DNA of 64,000 bases from an uncultured bacterium (GCA_905215525.1 CAJMQJ010000001.1:62001-126000); one strand, 5' to 3'. Positions 6,720-20,414 are shown, counted from the first letter of the stretch. The notes: generated by a model from the sequence alone, not told the origin. Program-made: numbers and translations.

Positions 6720-8111
6720 ATGGCATATGACGATAGGGAGACATGGCTGACGGTCGAGGACCGCGGCTCCAAGTTGGGTCTCCCCCAAAACCAAGATGCA
6801 GAGGCCAACGTACTGGCCGCCATGCTGCTATCGCCCGAGGTGGTCGAAGAAGCCCAGGTCGAGCTGCAGCCCGATGACTTCTACCGGCCCATTCATAAGA
6901 CCATCTATACCGCGATGGTCGATATGTACAACAGCCGCATTCCCATCGACTCCATCTCGCTGATCGATTACCTGCGAAGCATCAACAAGCTCGATGCCGT
7001 GGGCGGCGAGGCCTACATTTTGGAGCTGATGGGCCAGACTCTGTCGCTCGTGAACTGGCAGCACCATGCCGCCATCGTCCGTCGCGACTCGATGCTGCGC
7101 GAGCTGATCGGCGCCACCAACGAGATCAACGCGCTGGCCTATAACGCCCCTACCGACACCAAGGAGGTCGTGGAGCTGGCCGAGAGCAAGCTGCTCAAGG
7201 TCACGGCGCGCGAGGTCAAGTCGAGCTACAAGACGCTGACCGAGTTTATGGTCGAGGCCTATAACGAGGCCGAGGAAGTGTGCCAGGCCGGTGGCCAGGC
7301 TGCGGGCGTGCCCACGGGTTTCCCGTCGCTCGACCGCATGCTCATGGGTTTTCGCGAGGGTCAGCTCATCATTATCGGTGCCCGTCCTGCTGTAGGTAAG
7401 ACGTCGTTCGCCCTGAATCTGGCGCTCAACGCTGCCGCCGCTGGTTATACCGTCGGCTTCTTCTCGCTGGAGATGTCGGGCAAGGAAATTGCCCAGCGTC
7501 TGATCTGCGCCTACGCCATGATCTCGATCAGTGACTTCCGCATGGGCCGCATTAGCCCCGAGCAGTGGGCCAATATCAACGAGGCCACGCAGACCTTGTC
7601 TAAGCTCGATATTCTGATTGACGATACGCCCGGCACCACAGTGACCGAGATTCGCGCCAAGAGCCGCCGCATGCTCCACAACAAGGAGAAGGCCATCATC
7701 ATCCTGGACTACCTGCAGCTGGTGAGTCCTCCGCCGGGACGCCGCTCCGAGAGCCGTACCGTCGAGGTCTCCGAGATGTCGCGTGGTCTGAAGATCATGG
7801 CCAAGGAGCTCAAGATCCCGCTCATCGCGCTGTCGCAGCTCTCGCGTCAGGTCGAATCCCGTACCGGCAAGCGCCCGCAGCTTTCCGACCTTCGTGAATC
7901 GGGCTCCATCGAGCAAGACGCCGATATCGTTATGTTCTTGGACCGCTCCGCCGACGAGGCCGAAGCCTCACGCGACGATCGACCCGACGAGGGCGTTACG
8001 CGTATCGTCGTGGCCAAGAACCGTTCGGGCCCGATCGGCGACGTCGACCTGATGTTCCTGCCGGCATCCACCAAGTTCTATGAGCTTGATGGGGCACATG
8101 CCGAGGAGTAG
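6720..8111 (+). CDS. dnaB: Replicative DNA helicase DnaB
   Basis: 463 residues from the ATG at 6720, chosen for GAGG at 6710-6713. The N-terminal primase-interacting domain starts near PQNQDAEANVLAAMLLSPE. The RecA-like C-terminal domain has Walker A GARPAVGKTS (about 220-229), Walker B IIILDYLQLV and the SQLSRQVESR / LSDLRESGSIEQDAD motifs. There is no intein. The hexamer unwinds DNA at the fork. In related genomes dnaB directly follows rplI; here 3.1 kb of mobile DNA intervenes. Confidence 0.97.
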   Translation: MAYDDRETWLTVEDRGSKLGLPQNQDAEANVLAAMLLSPEVVEEAQVELQPDDFYRPIHKTIYTAMVDMYNSRIPIDSISLIDYLRSINKLDAVGGEAYILELMGQTLSLVNWQHHAAIVRRDSMLRELIGATNEINALAYNAPTDTKEVVELAESKLLKVTAREVKSSYKTLTEFMVEAYNEAEEVCQAGGQAAGVPTGFPSLDRMLMGFREGQLIIIGARPAVGKTSFALNLALNAAAAGYTVGFFSLEMSGKEIAQRLICAYAMISISDFRMGRISPEQWANINEATQTLSKLDILIDDTPGTTVTEIRAKSRRMLHNKEKAIIILDYLQLVSPPPGRRSESRTVEVSEMSRGLKIMAKELKIPLIALSQLSRQVESRTGKRPQLSDLRESGSIEQDADIVMFLDRSADEAEASRDDRPDEGVTRIVVAKNRSGPIGDVDLMFLPASTKFYELDGAHAEE

Positions 8112-8204
8112 GACAGGCGCCCGTTGCACGGGTATACTGGGAATGTTTTGTGCTTCTGCGTGCCGGCGTGGCGCGTAGACAGTCCATGAATGTAAGGAGT
8201 AAAC

Positions 8205-9491
<1,287 letters not shown>

Positions 9492-9513
9492 TCGGGACCA
9501 TTTGGTTATTGCG

Positions 9514-9555
9514 ATATACCCCTTTGCAGCCCAAGTGGGCGGCCGAGGGGTATAT
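9514..9555 (+). terminator. Hairpin between purA and purD
   Basis: ATATACCCCT (9514-9523) pairs with AGGGGTATAT (9546-9555), with an inner GCCC-AAGT-GGGC hairpin. The following tract is only weakly T-rich. It is probably a terminator or attenuator. Confidence 0.55.
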
Positions 9556-9609
9556 TTGCTTGCAAAGGGCTCGCGCGGAGCGGGCCATTCATCCATAGAG
9601 GAGGCACCC

Positions 9610-10914
9610 TTGAAGGCGGACACTCAAACCATCGACATCCTGTTGTTGGGCAGCGGCGGCCGCGAGCATGCTTTGGCAGAAAAGCTCGCAGCATCACCGC
9701 GCGCCGGCAAGCTCTACATCGCGCCGGGTAACGGCGGCACCGCGAGTTGCGGCGAGAACGTTGTTCTCGACGACTGCGATCCTGCGGACGTGGCGGCGTT
9801 TGCGCAGAGCCACGGATGCGGACTCGTGGTAATTGGCCCCGAGGCTCCGCTCGTGGCGGGCGTGGCCGACGCCGTGCGTGCGGCGGGTATTCCGTGCTTT
9901 GGCCCGGGTGCCGAGGGCGCTCAGATGGAGGGCTCCAAGCTGTTCTCCAAGCAGCTCATGGAGCGCGCCGGTATTCCGACGGCAGCCTACGGCTCGTTTA
10001 CCGACGAGGCTTCGGCTCTCGCCTACGTGCGCGAGCAGGGCGCCCCGCTGGTCGTCAAGGCCGACGGCCTTGCCGCGGGCAAGGGCGTTATCGTGGCGAC
10101 CGAACTTGAGCAGGCCGAGGAGGCCGTGCGAGAGTGCTTTGGCGGCACCTTTGGCGATGCCGGCAACACCGTGGTCATCGAGGAGATGCTGACCGGTCCC
10201 GAGTGCTCGCTGCTTGCCTTTACCGACGGCAAGACCGTGCGCCCCATGGCCACCTCGCAGGACCACAAGCGCGCGCTCGAGGGCGACAAGGGCCCCAACA
10301 CCGGCGGCATGGGCGTCTACAGCCCGGTGCCCATCGTGACCGACGAGGAGCACGCCACCATGGTGGCGGTCATGGAGCAGACCGTGGCCGAGCTTGCTGC
10401 CGAGGGCATCGACTACCGCGGCTGCCTGTACGGTGGCTTTATGCTCACCCCCGCCGGCCCCAAGGTGCTGGAGTTCAATGCCCGCTTTGGCGACCCCGAG
10501 ACGCAGGTCGTGCTGCCGCGCCTCAAGAACGACCTGGTCGAGGTTATGCTCGCCTGTGCCAACTGCGAGCTTGATCAGATTGAGCTCGACTGGCGCGACG
10601 AGTGGGCCGTGGCTGTTGTCCTGACGAGCGCGGGCTACCCCGGCAGCTATGAGAAGGGCAAAGTCATCACCGGCATCGCCGACGCCGAGGCCATGGAGAA
10701 CGTGACCGTGTACCATGCCGGCACCGCCGTGGTGGACGGTCAGCTCGTGACCAACGGCGGCCGCGTGCTTGCCGTGACCGCGCTGGGCGACACGTTCGAG
10801 AACGCTCGCAACCTTGCCTACGAGGCCTGCGAGAAGATTGATTTTGAGGGCAAGACTCTGCGTCATGACATCGGCCTGCGCGCGCTGCGTGGCCGCGACG
10901 CCTGGGATGCCTAA
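9610..10914 (+). CDS. purD: Phosphoribosylamine-glycine ligase
   Basis: 434 residues from a TTG start at 9610, chosen because AGAGGAGG ends 5 bp upstream and the protein then begins just before the IDILLLGSGGREHALA loop. The ATP-grasp core shows GPEAPLVAGVAD, KADGLAAGKGV, HKRALEGDKGPNTGGMGVYSP and FNARFGDPETQVVLPRL. It makes GAR from PRA, Gly and ATP. An upstream in-frame extension lacks a ribosome binding site and resembles no PurD. Confidence 0.95.
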   Translation: MKADTQTIDILLLGSGGREHALAEKLAASPRAGKLYIAPGNGGTASCGENVVLDDCDPADVAAFAQSHGCGLVVIGPEAPLVAGVADAVRAAGIPCFGPGAEGAQMEGSKLFSKQLMERAGIPTAAYGSFTDEASALAYVREQGAPLVVKADGLAAGKGVIVATELEQAEEAVRECFGGTFGDAGNTVVIEEMLTGPECSLLAFTDGKTVRPMATSQDHKRALEGDKGPNTGGMGVYSPVPIVTDEEHATMVAVMEQTVAELAAEGIDYRGCLYGGFMLTPAGPKVLEFNARFGDPETQVVLPRLKNDLVEVMLACANCELDQIELDWRDEWAVAVVLTSAGYPGSYEKGKVITGIADAEAMENVTVYHAGTAVVDGQLVTNGGRVLAVTALGDTFENARNLAYEACEKIDFEGKTLRHDIGLRALRGRDAWDA

Positions 10915-10935
10915 AGTCCGAGAGGAATGAGACGG

Positions 10936-11631
10936 ATGGACGAGAAGAACGAAGAGCTCGTGGACGCGCAGATCGTCGAAGAAGATAGCCGCGCGTACGG
11001 ACACGCCGAGGGCGAGCCGGGTGGCGAGGTTGTCGACGAGCCGATGCTGGTGCTGGGCGATGACGACCCGCACGATGCCGAGCTGCACGAGAAGATTCTT
11101 TCGGAGGAGTGCGCCTGGAAGGGCAAGATCCTCGACGTCCACCGTCTTGAGGTTGAGCTGCCCAACGGTCGCCGCAGCGCCCGCGATATCGTTCGCCATC
11201 CGGGTGCGGCGGCCGTTGTAGCGCTGACCGAGAGCGGCAAGATCGTACTGGTGCGTCAGTACCGCACCGCTATCGACCGCGTGACGGTCGAGATTCCCGC
11301 CGGCAAGCTCGATCTAGGCGAGGACCCGCTCGATTGCGCCAAACGCGAGCTGCATGAGGAGACGGGCTTTAGGGCTGATCGCATTCGCTTTTTGACGTCG
11401 ATTGTCACGTCCTGCGGTTTTTGCGACGAGATCATTCACATCTACTTGGCTACCAAGTTGGAGTTTGATGCGCCCAACCCCGACGATGACGAGTTTGTCA
11501 ACGTTGACCTGGTGCCGCTGCACGAGCTGATCGACGCCGTGCTCGACGGCAAGATCGAAGACGCCAAGACCGTCGTGGGTGCCTTGGCCTGCGATAGCAT
11601 CGCGCACCGCCTTGGGGGTGCGGAGCTCTAG
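10936..11631 (+). CDS. NUDIX hydrolase, ADP-ribose pyrophosphatase-like
   Basis: 231 residues. An acidic N-terminal extension of about 45 residues precedes the NUDIX fold. The NUDIX box is canonical: G-5-E-7-REL-H-EETGF starting at GKLDLGEDP, preceded by VRQYRTAIDRVTVEIPAG, as in ADP-ribose pyrophosphatases. It would hydrolyse nucleoside-diphosphate sugars to recycle ribose phosphate. GAGAGG lies 10 bp before this ATG; an ATG at 10927 is too close to it. A structured repeat begins directly at the stop. Confidence 0.85.
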   Translation: MDEKNEELVDAQIVEEDSRAYGHAEGEPGGEVVDEPMLVLGDDDPHDAELHEKILSEECAWKGKILDVHRLEVELPNGRRSARDIVRHPGAAAVVALTESGKIVLVRQYRTAIDRVTVEIPAGKLDLGEDPLDCAKRELHEETGFRADRIRFLTSIVTSCGFCDEIIHIYLATKLEFDAPNPDDDEFVNVDLVPLHELIDAVLDGKIEDAKTVVGALACDSIAHRLGGAEL

Positions 11632-11777
11632 GTTACGCGGTTTTACCAAACCGCGTAACGAGTCGACGCTGCAAACGCCCCTAAGCGGCAATCTGCCTTT
11701 CAATCGTCGCTCGCGTACCGAAGTACGCGTCGCTCCTCTTTCAAGGCACCTTGCTCGCTTAGGGACGTTTTCGCTGA
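11632..11777 (+). repeat. Structured intergenic element, copy 1
   Basis: It starts at the base after the NUDIX stop. P0 is GTTACGCGGTTT/AAACCGCGTAAC with a TACC loop. P1 is AACGCCCCTAAGC (11674-11686) with GCTTAGGGACGTT (11757-11769). P2 is TGCCTT (11694-11699) with AAGGCA (11743-11748). P3 is CGCGTAC-CGAA-GTACGCG (11712-11729). Copy 2 (41679-41826) has the same layout and single-stranded bases but different stem sequences. Confidence 0.75.
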
Positions 11778-11878
11778 CGCTGCCAGAACATCGGCGTTAT
11801 GCTTGTTGGGACGCTTTGTTTTCAGCCTGACCGGTTCAACCGGATTTCTCACGCTATTTATTTCTCTTCGAGGATTGC

Positions 11879-13651
11879 ATGTTTAAAAGGTTTCTTTCGT
11901 ACTACAAGCCCCAGATGGGGCTTTTTGTTGCTGATACTGTTTGTGCTCTGGTGCTTGCCGCCATTGACCTGGCGTTCCCCATTATCCTGCGCAATTTGAC
12001 CGGTGGGCTCTTTACTCAGGGTCAGGCTGTCATTATGCAGGCGCTCGGCATGATTGCGGTGGGCTTGGTGCTGATGTATGCCGCCCGCTGCGCCTGCCGC
12101 TATTTTGTGAGCTATTGGGGTCACGTGATGGGCGCGCGTATGGAGTCCAAGATGCGCGAGGACCTGTTTGACCAGTATGAGCGCTTTAGCTTTGCGTACT
12201 TTGACCGCAACAGCTCGGGCGACATGATGAGCCGCGTGGTCAACGACCTGTTCGATATCTGCGAGGCGGCGCACCACGTGCCCGAGTGGATCATCATCTG
12301 CGGCATCGAGATTATCGGCTCGTTTGTGATCCTCTTTACCATCGCCCCGGTGCTGGCGCTCGCCATGGCCGTGGTGACGGCGGCGTTTGCGGCCATCATG
12401 TTTTGGCAGAACATGCGCATGCGCGAGGTCTTTAGCGACAACCGCAAAAAGATCAGCGGCATCAATGCGCAGCTGCAGGATTCGCTGGCGGGCATGCGCG
12501 TGGTCAAGAGTTTTGCCAATGAGGAGACCGAACGCTTCAAGTTCCGCGCCTCCAACAATCGCTATCTTTCGTCCAAGGAGAACATGTATCACGCCATGGG
12601 CGTCTATACCGCGACGTATGGCCTGCTCTCGGGTGTGCTCTATGTGATCGTGGTGCTGCTGGGCGGCTGGCTGGTCGCCCAGGGACAGCTGCAGGCGGTC
12701 GATATGGCGACCTTTGCACTCTATATTTCGCTGTTCTGCACGCCGCTCGAGACACTCGTCAATTCGGCCGAAACGTATCAGAAGGCCATCGCCGGCTTTA
12801 AGCGCATGGACGAGGTGCTCTCGACCGCGCCGGATATCCAGGACAAGCCGGGCGCTACGGATCTGCAGGTGACTGCCGGCGCCGTGGAGTATCACGACGT
12901 GTGCTTTAACTACGAGGACGTTGAGCTGGGCGAGGGCGATGCCGAAGAGTGTCCCGTTATCGACCATATGAATCTGTCCATCAAGCCCGGGCAGACCATC
13001 GCTTTGGTTGGTCCTTCGGGCGGTGGCAAGTCCACGACCTGTTCGCTGCTGCCGCGCTTTTATGACGTGGCTGCCGGATCCATTAGCATCGACGGCCAGG
13101 ACGTGCGCGATGTGACGCAGCAGAGCCTGCGCCGCGCCATCGGCCTGGTGCAGCAGGATGTCTACCTGTTTGACGGAACAATCGGCGAGAACATCGCCTA
13201 CGGCAAGCCGGGCGCTACGGCAGGAGAGATCGCCGAGGCCGCCCGTCGCGCCAACATCGATGCCTTTATCGAGTCGCTTCCACAGGGTTATGACACGGTC
13301 GTGGGCGAGCGCGGCAGCCGTCTTTCGGGCGGACAGAAGCAGCGTGTTGCCATCGCGCGAGTGTTTCTCAAGAACCCCAAGATCCTTATTTTGGATGAGG
13401 CGACGAGTGCTTTGGATAACGAGAGCGAGGAGGCGGTGCAGGAGTCGCTCGAAGAGCTGGCACGCGGCCGCACCACGATTATCATCGCCCACCGTCTTTC
13501 GACCATTAAGCATGCCGATGAGATCGCGACCGTTGAGCATGGTCGCGTTGTGGAGCGTGGCACGCACGAGGAGCTTCTCGCCCGTGGCGGCACTTATGCC
13601 CGTTACTATCGAATGCAGTTCGAAGGTGTGCGTGCGCACGAGCTCGACTGA
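11879..13651 (+). CDS. ABC exporter, fused permease and ATPase
   Basis: 590 residues. The N-terminal half has about six membrane spans of the type I exporter fold, including the coupling-helix region QDSLAGMRVVKSFANEE. The C-terminal ATPase has Walker A GPSGGGKST (about 378-386), Q-loop VQQDVYLFDGTIGENI, signature LSGGQKQR, Walker B ILILDEATSALD and the H-loop IIAHRLSTI. It works as a homo- or heterodimer; the substrate (lipid, peptide or drug) cannot be told. GAGG precedes the ATG. It is transcribed with the next gene, 19 bp on. Confidence 0.9.
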   Translation: MFKRFLSYYKPQMGLFVADTVCALVLAAIDLAFPIILRNLTGGLFTQGQAVIMQALGMIAVGLVLMYAARCACRYFVSYWGHVMGARMESKMREDLFDQYERFSFAYFDRNSSGDMMSRVVNDLFDICEAAHHVPEWIIICGIEIIGSFVILFTIAPVLALAMAVVTAAFAAIMFWQNMRMREVFSDNRKKISGINAQLQDSLAGMRVVKSFANEETERFKFRASNNRYLSSKENMYHAMGVYTATYGLLSGVLYVIVVLLGGWLVAQGQLQAVDMATFALYISLFCTPLETLVNSAETYQKAIAGFKRMDEVLSTAPDIQDKPGATDLQVTAGAVEYHDVCFNYEDVELGEGDAEECPVIDHMNLSIKPGQTIALVGPSGGGKSTTCSLLPRFYDVAAGSISIDGQDVRDVTQQSLRRAIGLVQQDVYLFDGTIGENIAYGKPGATAGEIAEAARRANIDAFIESLPQGYDTVVGERGSRLSGGQKQRVAIARVFLKNPKILILDEATSALDNESEEAVQESLEELARGRTTIIIAHRLSTIKHADEIATVEHGRVVERGTHEELLARGGTYARYYRMQFEGVRAHELD

Positions 13652-13670
13652 TTGATATGACAGGAAGTTT

Positions 13671-14636
13671 ATGGCTGACAAGAACCCTTTGACTCCGGAA
13701 GAAGTGACGGAGTTATTCTCCGAAATCGATGCATCCGGTGTCTTGGATCCCACGCTTGCCAAAAAGCGAACCGAGCGCATGCGTGAGAAGGAGGCTGCGG
13801 CCAAGCGCGGTGACAAAGCGGCGCTAGCGCAGCTGCGCAGCGAGGACCGCGCGAGCCAGGCAAAACATATCGACCCGCTGTCCGAGGACGATCCTTCGGG
13901 TTCGCAGGTGAGTCATACCATTACGAAGACCGCGATGGCCGTGGTCATTGGTATTTTGGTGCTGATCGTGGGCATGCAGATCGGCTACGGCGTGATGCGT
14001 CGTCTGAACACCGCCAACCTGTCCGAGAGCGTTTCGGTCGATACCGTTTCGACGGCGCTGAAAGGCGGCCTTGAGTGGGGCAACGGCTTTACGCAGTTCC
14101 CGCTCGACTTTACCGTCGATGAAGCTGATGAGCGTACGGGCACGGTCGAGGTGACGGTGTTGGACACATCGTCTGCCAACGAGCTCGAGCTGCTGTCCAA
14201 CGGGCAGATTCAGGCCGCTGCGCTTGCGACCAACGCGCTGCTCAACGATAAGATCGACCGCGTGGTGTATAACGTTCACGCCTATATCGACGAGGATAGC
14301 AACATTCAGCACGATTCCTTCTTTGGCATGTTTCCCGCGCGGGGTCATCAGAGCGCCATTTTGACGTTTGTGTGGACCAAGAGCTCATCCAACGCCACGA
14401 GTATCGACTGGAAGATGCGCATCGTAAGCATGGACGACACCATTGCCGAGCGCATTCAAAAACAGGTGAACTCGGTTTCGTCGCTGATCGAGGACCCGGT
14501 GGTGAGCCAGACCAAGATTGACGAGGAAAAGGCCGAACGTGACCTGGAGCATCGTCTGCATGGCCGCGAGATTTTCCGCGGCGGCAAGCCCGATCGCTCA
14601 CCGTCCGATCTGCTGGAACAGGACAAGCAAAAGTAA
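13671..14636 (+). CDS. Membrane-anchored protein of unknown function
   Basis: 321 residues. A charged cytoplasmic N-terminus (about 85 residues, rich in Lys, Arg, Glu) is followed by one membrane span (TAMAVVIGILVLIVGMQIGYGVM), then a probably extracellular domain with alternating beta-like segments (TGTVEVTVLDT, HQSAILTFVWTK) and a charged C-terminus. I do not recognise a family. The start follows AGGAAG. It ends the transcript of the ABC exporter, before a strong terminator, so a role with the exporter is possible but unproven. Confidence 0.75.
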   Translation: MADKNPLTPEEVTELFSEIDASGVLDPTLAKKRTERMREKEAAAKRGDKAALAQLRSEDRASQAKHIDPLSEDDPSGSQVSHTITKTAMAVVIGILVLIVGMQIGYGVMRRLNTANLSESVSVDTVSTALKGGLEWGNGFTQFPLDFTVDEADERTGTVEVTVLDTSSANELELLSNGQIQAAALATNALLNDKIDRVVYNVHAYIDEDSNIQHDSFFGMFPARGHQSAILTFVWTKSSSNATSIDWKMRIVSMDDTIAERIQKQVNSVSSLIEDPVVSQTKIDEEKAERDLEHRLHGREIFRGGKPDRSPSDLLEQDKQK

Positions 14637-14642
14637 GAGGCC

Positions 14643-14684
14643 ATTATCCCGCGTGAGCCACAAGCCCACGCGGGATAATTTTTC
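14643..14684 (+). terminator. Terminator before carAB
   Basis: ATTATCCCGCGTG, an 11-nt loop and CACGCGGGATAAT, followed by a T-run. Confidence 0.9.
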
Positions 14685-14815
14685 TGGGACGGGGATTAAA
14701 TAATCATTATGCATAGAAAGTCATAATTATCATTTCGTAAACATTTCGATGAAATTAACGCCATGAGGCATGCTTGCGGTTACAATACCGCGAGGCCTAA
14801 CTACACACCTTTAAG
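14685..14815 (+). promoter_or_regulatory. AT-rich upstream region of carA
   Basis: Unusually AT-rich, with partly palindromic segments around ATTATGCATA (14707) and ATAATTAT (14723), which loosely resemble arginine-repressor boxes. TACAAT at 14781-14786 may be a -10 box, but no good -35 fits. The ArgR idea is a guess from base composition. Confidence 0.3.
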
Positions 14816-14833
14816 CCGGTCCTGTGAGACCGG
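14816..14833 (+). promoter_or_regulatory. PyrR-type RNA hairpin overlapping the carA ribosome binding site
   Basis: CCGGTC-CTGTGA-GACCGG forms a 6-bp hairpin whose right arm ends two bases before AAGGAG of carA. Established knowledge: PyrR binds a hairpin with a conserved purine-rich loop in pyr leaders, and in several Actinobacteria the site covers the Shine-Dalgarno sequence to repress translation when UMP is high. Binding here is inferred from shape and position. Confidence 0.6.
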
Positions 14834-14844
14834 GAAGGAGAATT

Positions 14845-16278
14845 ATGGCGAACAACCATACCGCGGGCGCTGCCGCCCGCACCTTCGCGCCCAGCGAGCT
14901 TTGCCAGCGTATGCTGGCCAAAACCAGCAAGGGCACCTGTGGTCCCTGCATCCTGTATCTTGAGGATGGGACCATTTTTTATGGACGTGCATGCGGCGCC
15001 GAGGGCACCGCGACCGGCGAAGTCTGCTTCAACACCTCGCTCGAGGGCTACTTTGAGGTCATGACCGACCCGAGCTATGCCGGCCAAATCGTAACCATGA
15101 CCTATCCGCAGATCGGCAACTACGGTATCGACGAGACCGACGTCCAGTCGGCTTTCCCCGGCGACGCCGTGCGCCCTGCGAGCGCTCCGGCTCTGCGCGG
15201 CATGATCGTTCGCGACATGTGCGCCACGCCTTCTAACTGGCGCTCGGCCGTCAGCGTGCCGGAGTACCTGCGCGCTCACGGCATCGTCGCTATCGAGGGT
15301 GTCGACACCCGCGCTCTGGTGCGCCATCTGCGCGACAATGGTTCCAAGATGGGCATTATCTCGACCGAGATCTTCGACGTCGACGAGCTTGCCGAGCGTC
15401 TGGCCGCAGCGCCCACGCTGGTAGGCGAGAACCTGGTCAAGACCGTAAGCTGCCCCGCGCCCCACGAGTTTGTGGCCGCCGACCTGCCTGCCACGCATGA
15501 CTTTGCGCTTTCGGCTGCCGCTCCTGCCCGTCACAAAGTGGTCGCCTACGACTGCGGTGTGAAGCGCGGCATTCTGGAGGGGCTGGTCCGCGCCGGCTGC
15601 GACCTTACCGTCGTGCCGTGGGATACGCCCGCCCAACAGGTGCTCGACATGAATCCCGATGGTGTCTTTTTGTCCAATGGCCCCGGCGACCCCGACGCCG
15701 TGGTGGAGACCTATGAGCAGGTGCAGCAGCTGATCGGCAAGGTGCCGGTCTTTGGCATTTGCCTTGGTCACCAGATGATCAGCCTGGCCTGCGGCGCCCA
15801 GATGGAAAAGCTTAAGTTCGGTCACCGCGGTGGCAACCAGCCGGTCATGAACCTGGTAAGTCGTCGCGTGGAGATTACCGCGCAAAACCATGGCTTTGGC
15901 CTGCTGTTCCCCAGCTTGGGCAAGCTTGTCCCCGAGCTTTCCGGCGGCGAGACCGAGCATGCGGCCGATGGAGATCTGCGCGTCTGGGTGCGCCGCGGCA
16001 TCGCGCCGGTCGTGATGAACGAGCGCTTTGGCCGCATTCGCCTGACGCATGTGAACCTTAACGACGGCACCGCCGAGGGCGTCCAGCTGCTCGACGCCCC
16101 GTGCTTCTCGGTCCAGTACCACCCCGAGGCCTCGCCTGGCCCCACCGATGCCCACTATCTCTTTACCGCCTTTACGCGACTCATGGACGGCGAGGAGAAC
16201 TACCTGGACATCGACACCGCGAAGGACCGTCTTGCCGGATGGAACTTTGCCGACGCTACCGAGACCGAGGAGAACTAA
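14845..16278 (+). CDS. carA: Carbamoyl phosphate synthase, small subunit
   Basis: 477 residues, longer than the roughly 380 usual, owing to an N-terminal extension and an extended C-terminus. The CarA domain shows TATGEVCFNTSLEGYFEVMTDPSYAGQIVTMTYP. The class I glutaminase has Cys306 in FGICLGHQ and the later QYHPEASPGPTD with the catalytic His and Glu. It releases ammonia from Gln for CarB, feeding pyrimidine and arginine synthesis. The ATG at 14845 follows AAGGAG. Confidence 0.95.
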   Translation: MANNHTAGAAARTFAPSELCQRMLAKTSKGTCGPCILYLEDGTIFYGRACGAEGTATGEVCFNTSLEGYFEVMTDPSYAGQIVTMTYPQIGNYGIDETDVQSAFPGDAVRPASAPALRGMIVRDMCATPSNWRSAVSVPEYLRAHGIVAIEGVDTRALVRHLRDNGSKMGIISTEIFDVDELAERLAAAPTLVGENLVKTVSCPAPHEFVAADLPATHDFALSAAAPARHKVVAYDCGVKRGILEGLVRAGCDLTVVPWDTPAQQVLDMNPDGVFLSNGPGDPDAVVETYEQVQQLIGKVPVFGICLGHQMISLACGAQMEKLKFGHRGGNQPVMNLVSRRVEITAQNHGFGLLFPSLGKLVPELSGGETEHAADGDLRVWVRRGIAPVVMNERFGRIRLTHVNLNDGTAEGVQLLDAPCFSVQYHPEASPGPTDAHYLFTAFTRLMDGEENYLDIDTAKDRLAGWNFADATETEEN

Positions 16279-16279
16279 C

Positions 16280-19594
<3,315 letters not shown>

Positions 19595-19605
19595 TTGACC
19601 TGGCC

Positions 19606-19690
19606 GGCCGGGGCGGCAGCCGGACACTTTCTCTCGGAAACTGGGCTTCGCGAAGTTTTCCGAGAGAAAGGACCGCCTCCCGCCCCGGCC
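19606..19690. repeat. Long hairpin with 16-nt constant loop, copy A
   Basis: The inner stem CTTTCTCTCGGAAA (19627-19640) pairs with 19657-19670 around the loop CTGGGCTTCGCGAAGT. The outer stem GGCCGGGGCGG (19606-19616) pairs with 19680-19690. Copy B (30853-30920) has the same loop, inverted, but other stems. It sits between carB and the truncated EamA gene. A smaller hairpin follows at 19701-19721 (CGGTAGCAC/GTGCTGCCG). Confidence 0.8.
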
Positions 19691-19732
19691 TGCGGTGACT
19701 CGGTAGCACCGTGTGCTGCCGAAGGGGCTTTG

Positions 19733-20414
19733 AGCGATGACTAGGGCTGATAAACTGGTAGCCGCTGAGCGCCACGGGGTCCTCGCGCTGGGAGTAGGTG
19801 TGGATGAGGGCAGACGAGACAGCGTAGGAGACAGCGGCAATAAGGATGAAGCCCTCGCCTGTGAGCGTGACGGCGCCGCCGCTATCGCCACCGGTGAGGT
19901 TGACGATAACGACTCCGGCAAAACCTATAGCGCAGCCGAGGACTTTGCGCGCAGTGAGCCGTTCTTGCCGGAACACGAGCGCTGCCATCAACACGCAGAG
20001 AAACGTGTTCATAGCGTTGACGATTGAACCGCGCACACCCGAAGCGTTTGAAACGCCGATATAAAAGAAGGCGTACTGCACGATAGTTTGGGCAAGCGAG
20101 AGTCTGATAACGAGTGGCCATCCCGTGCGTGAGACGCGAGGCAAGCGACGTCTTGTTATGACTGCAGCGGCAAGTGCGATAGCGCCGGCAAGCATAAAGC
20201 GCACGCCAGCGAAGAGAAACTCCGATGGTACGTCGCCGTTTTGGATGCCGAGAAGCTCGTAGCCGATCTTGATGCAGGGGATCGCACTGCCCCAGAGCGC
20301 GCAGCAGATGAGGGCGAGCGCAGCTACGCACCATGTGCGCGTGAGAGGGTGGCGCGCGGAGTCGGCGTAAACATCGCAAGAGCTGGCGTCGAGTGCGGAT
20401 GAGGGTTTGGACAT
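19733..20414 (-). pseudogene. Truncated EamA/DMT-family permease gene
   Basis: The frame begins MSKPSSALDASS at 20414 after GGGAG and covers the first EamA domain (ALICCALWGSAIPCIKIGYE ... RKVLGCAIGFAGVVIVNL). The second domain is cut after one helix at ALSGYQF, near 19733. Beyond that the frame reads through hairpin DNA to a stop at 19557, inside carB on the other strand, giving a tail with no membrane character. The family normally has ten spans; about four are missing. Deletion of the 3' part near hairpin repeat A is the likely cause. Confidence 0.75.

Noticed and set aside
10927..10935. Earlier start codon for the NUDIX gene
   Set aside because: The ATG at 10927 is one base from the only Shine-Dalgarno sequence; 10936 has a workable distance.
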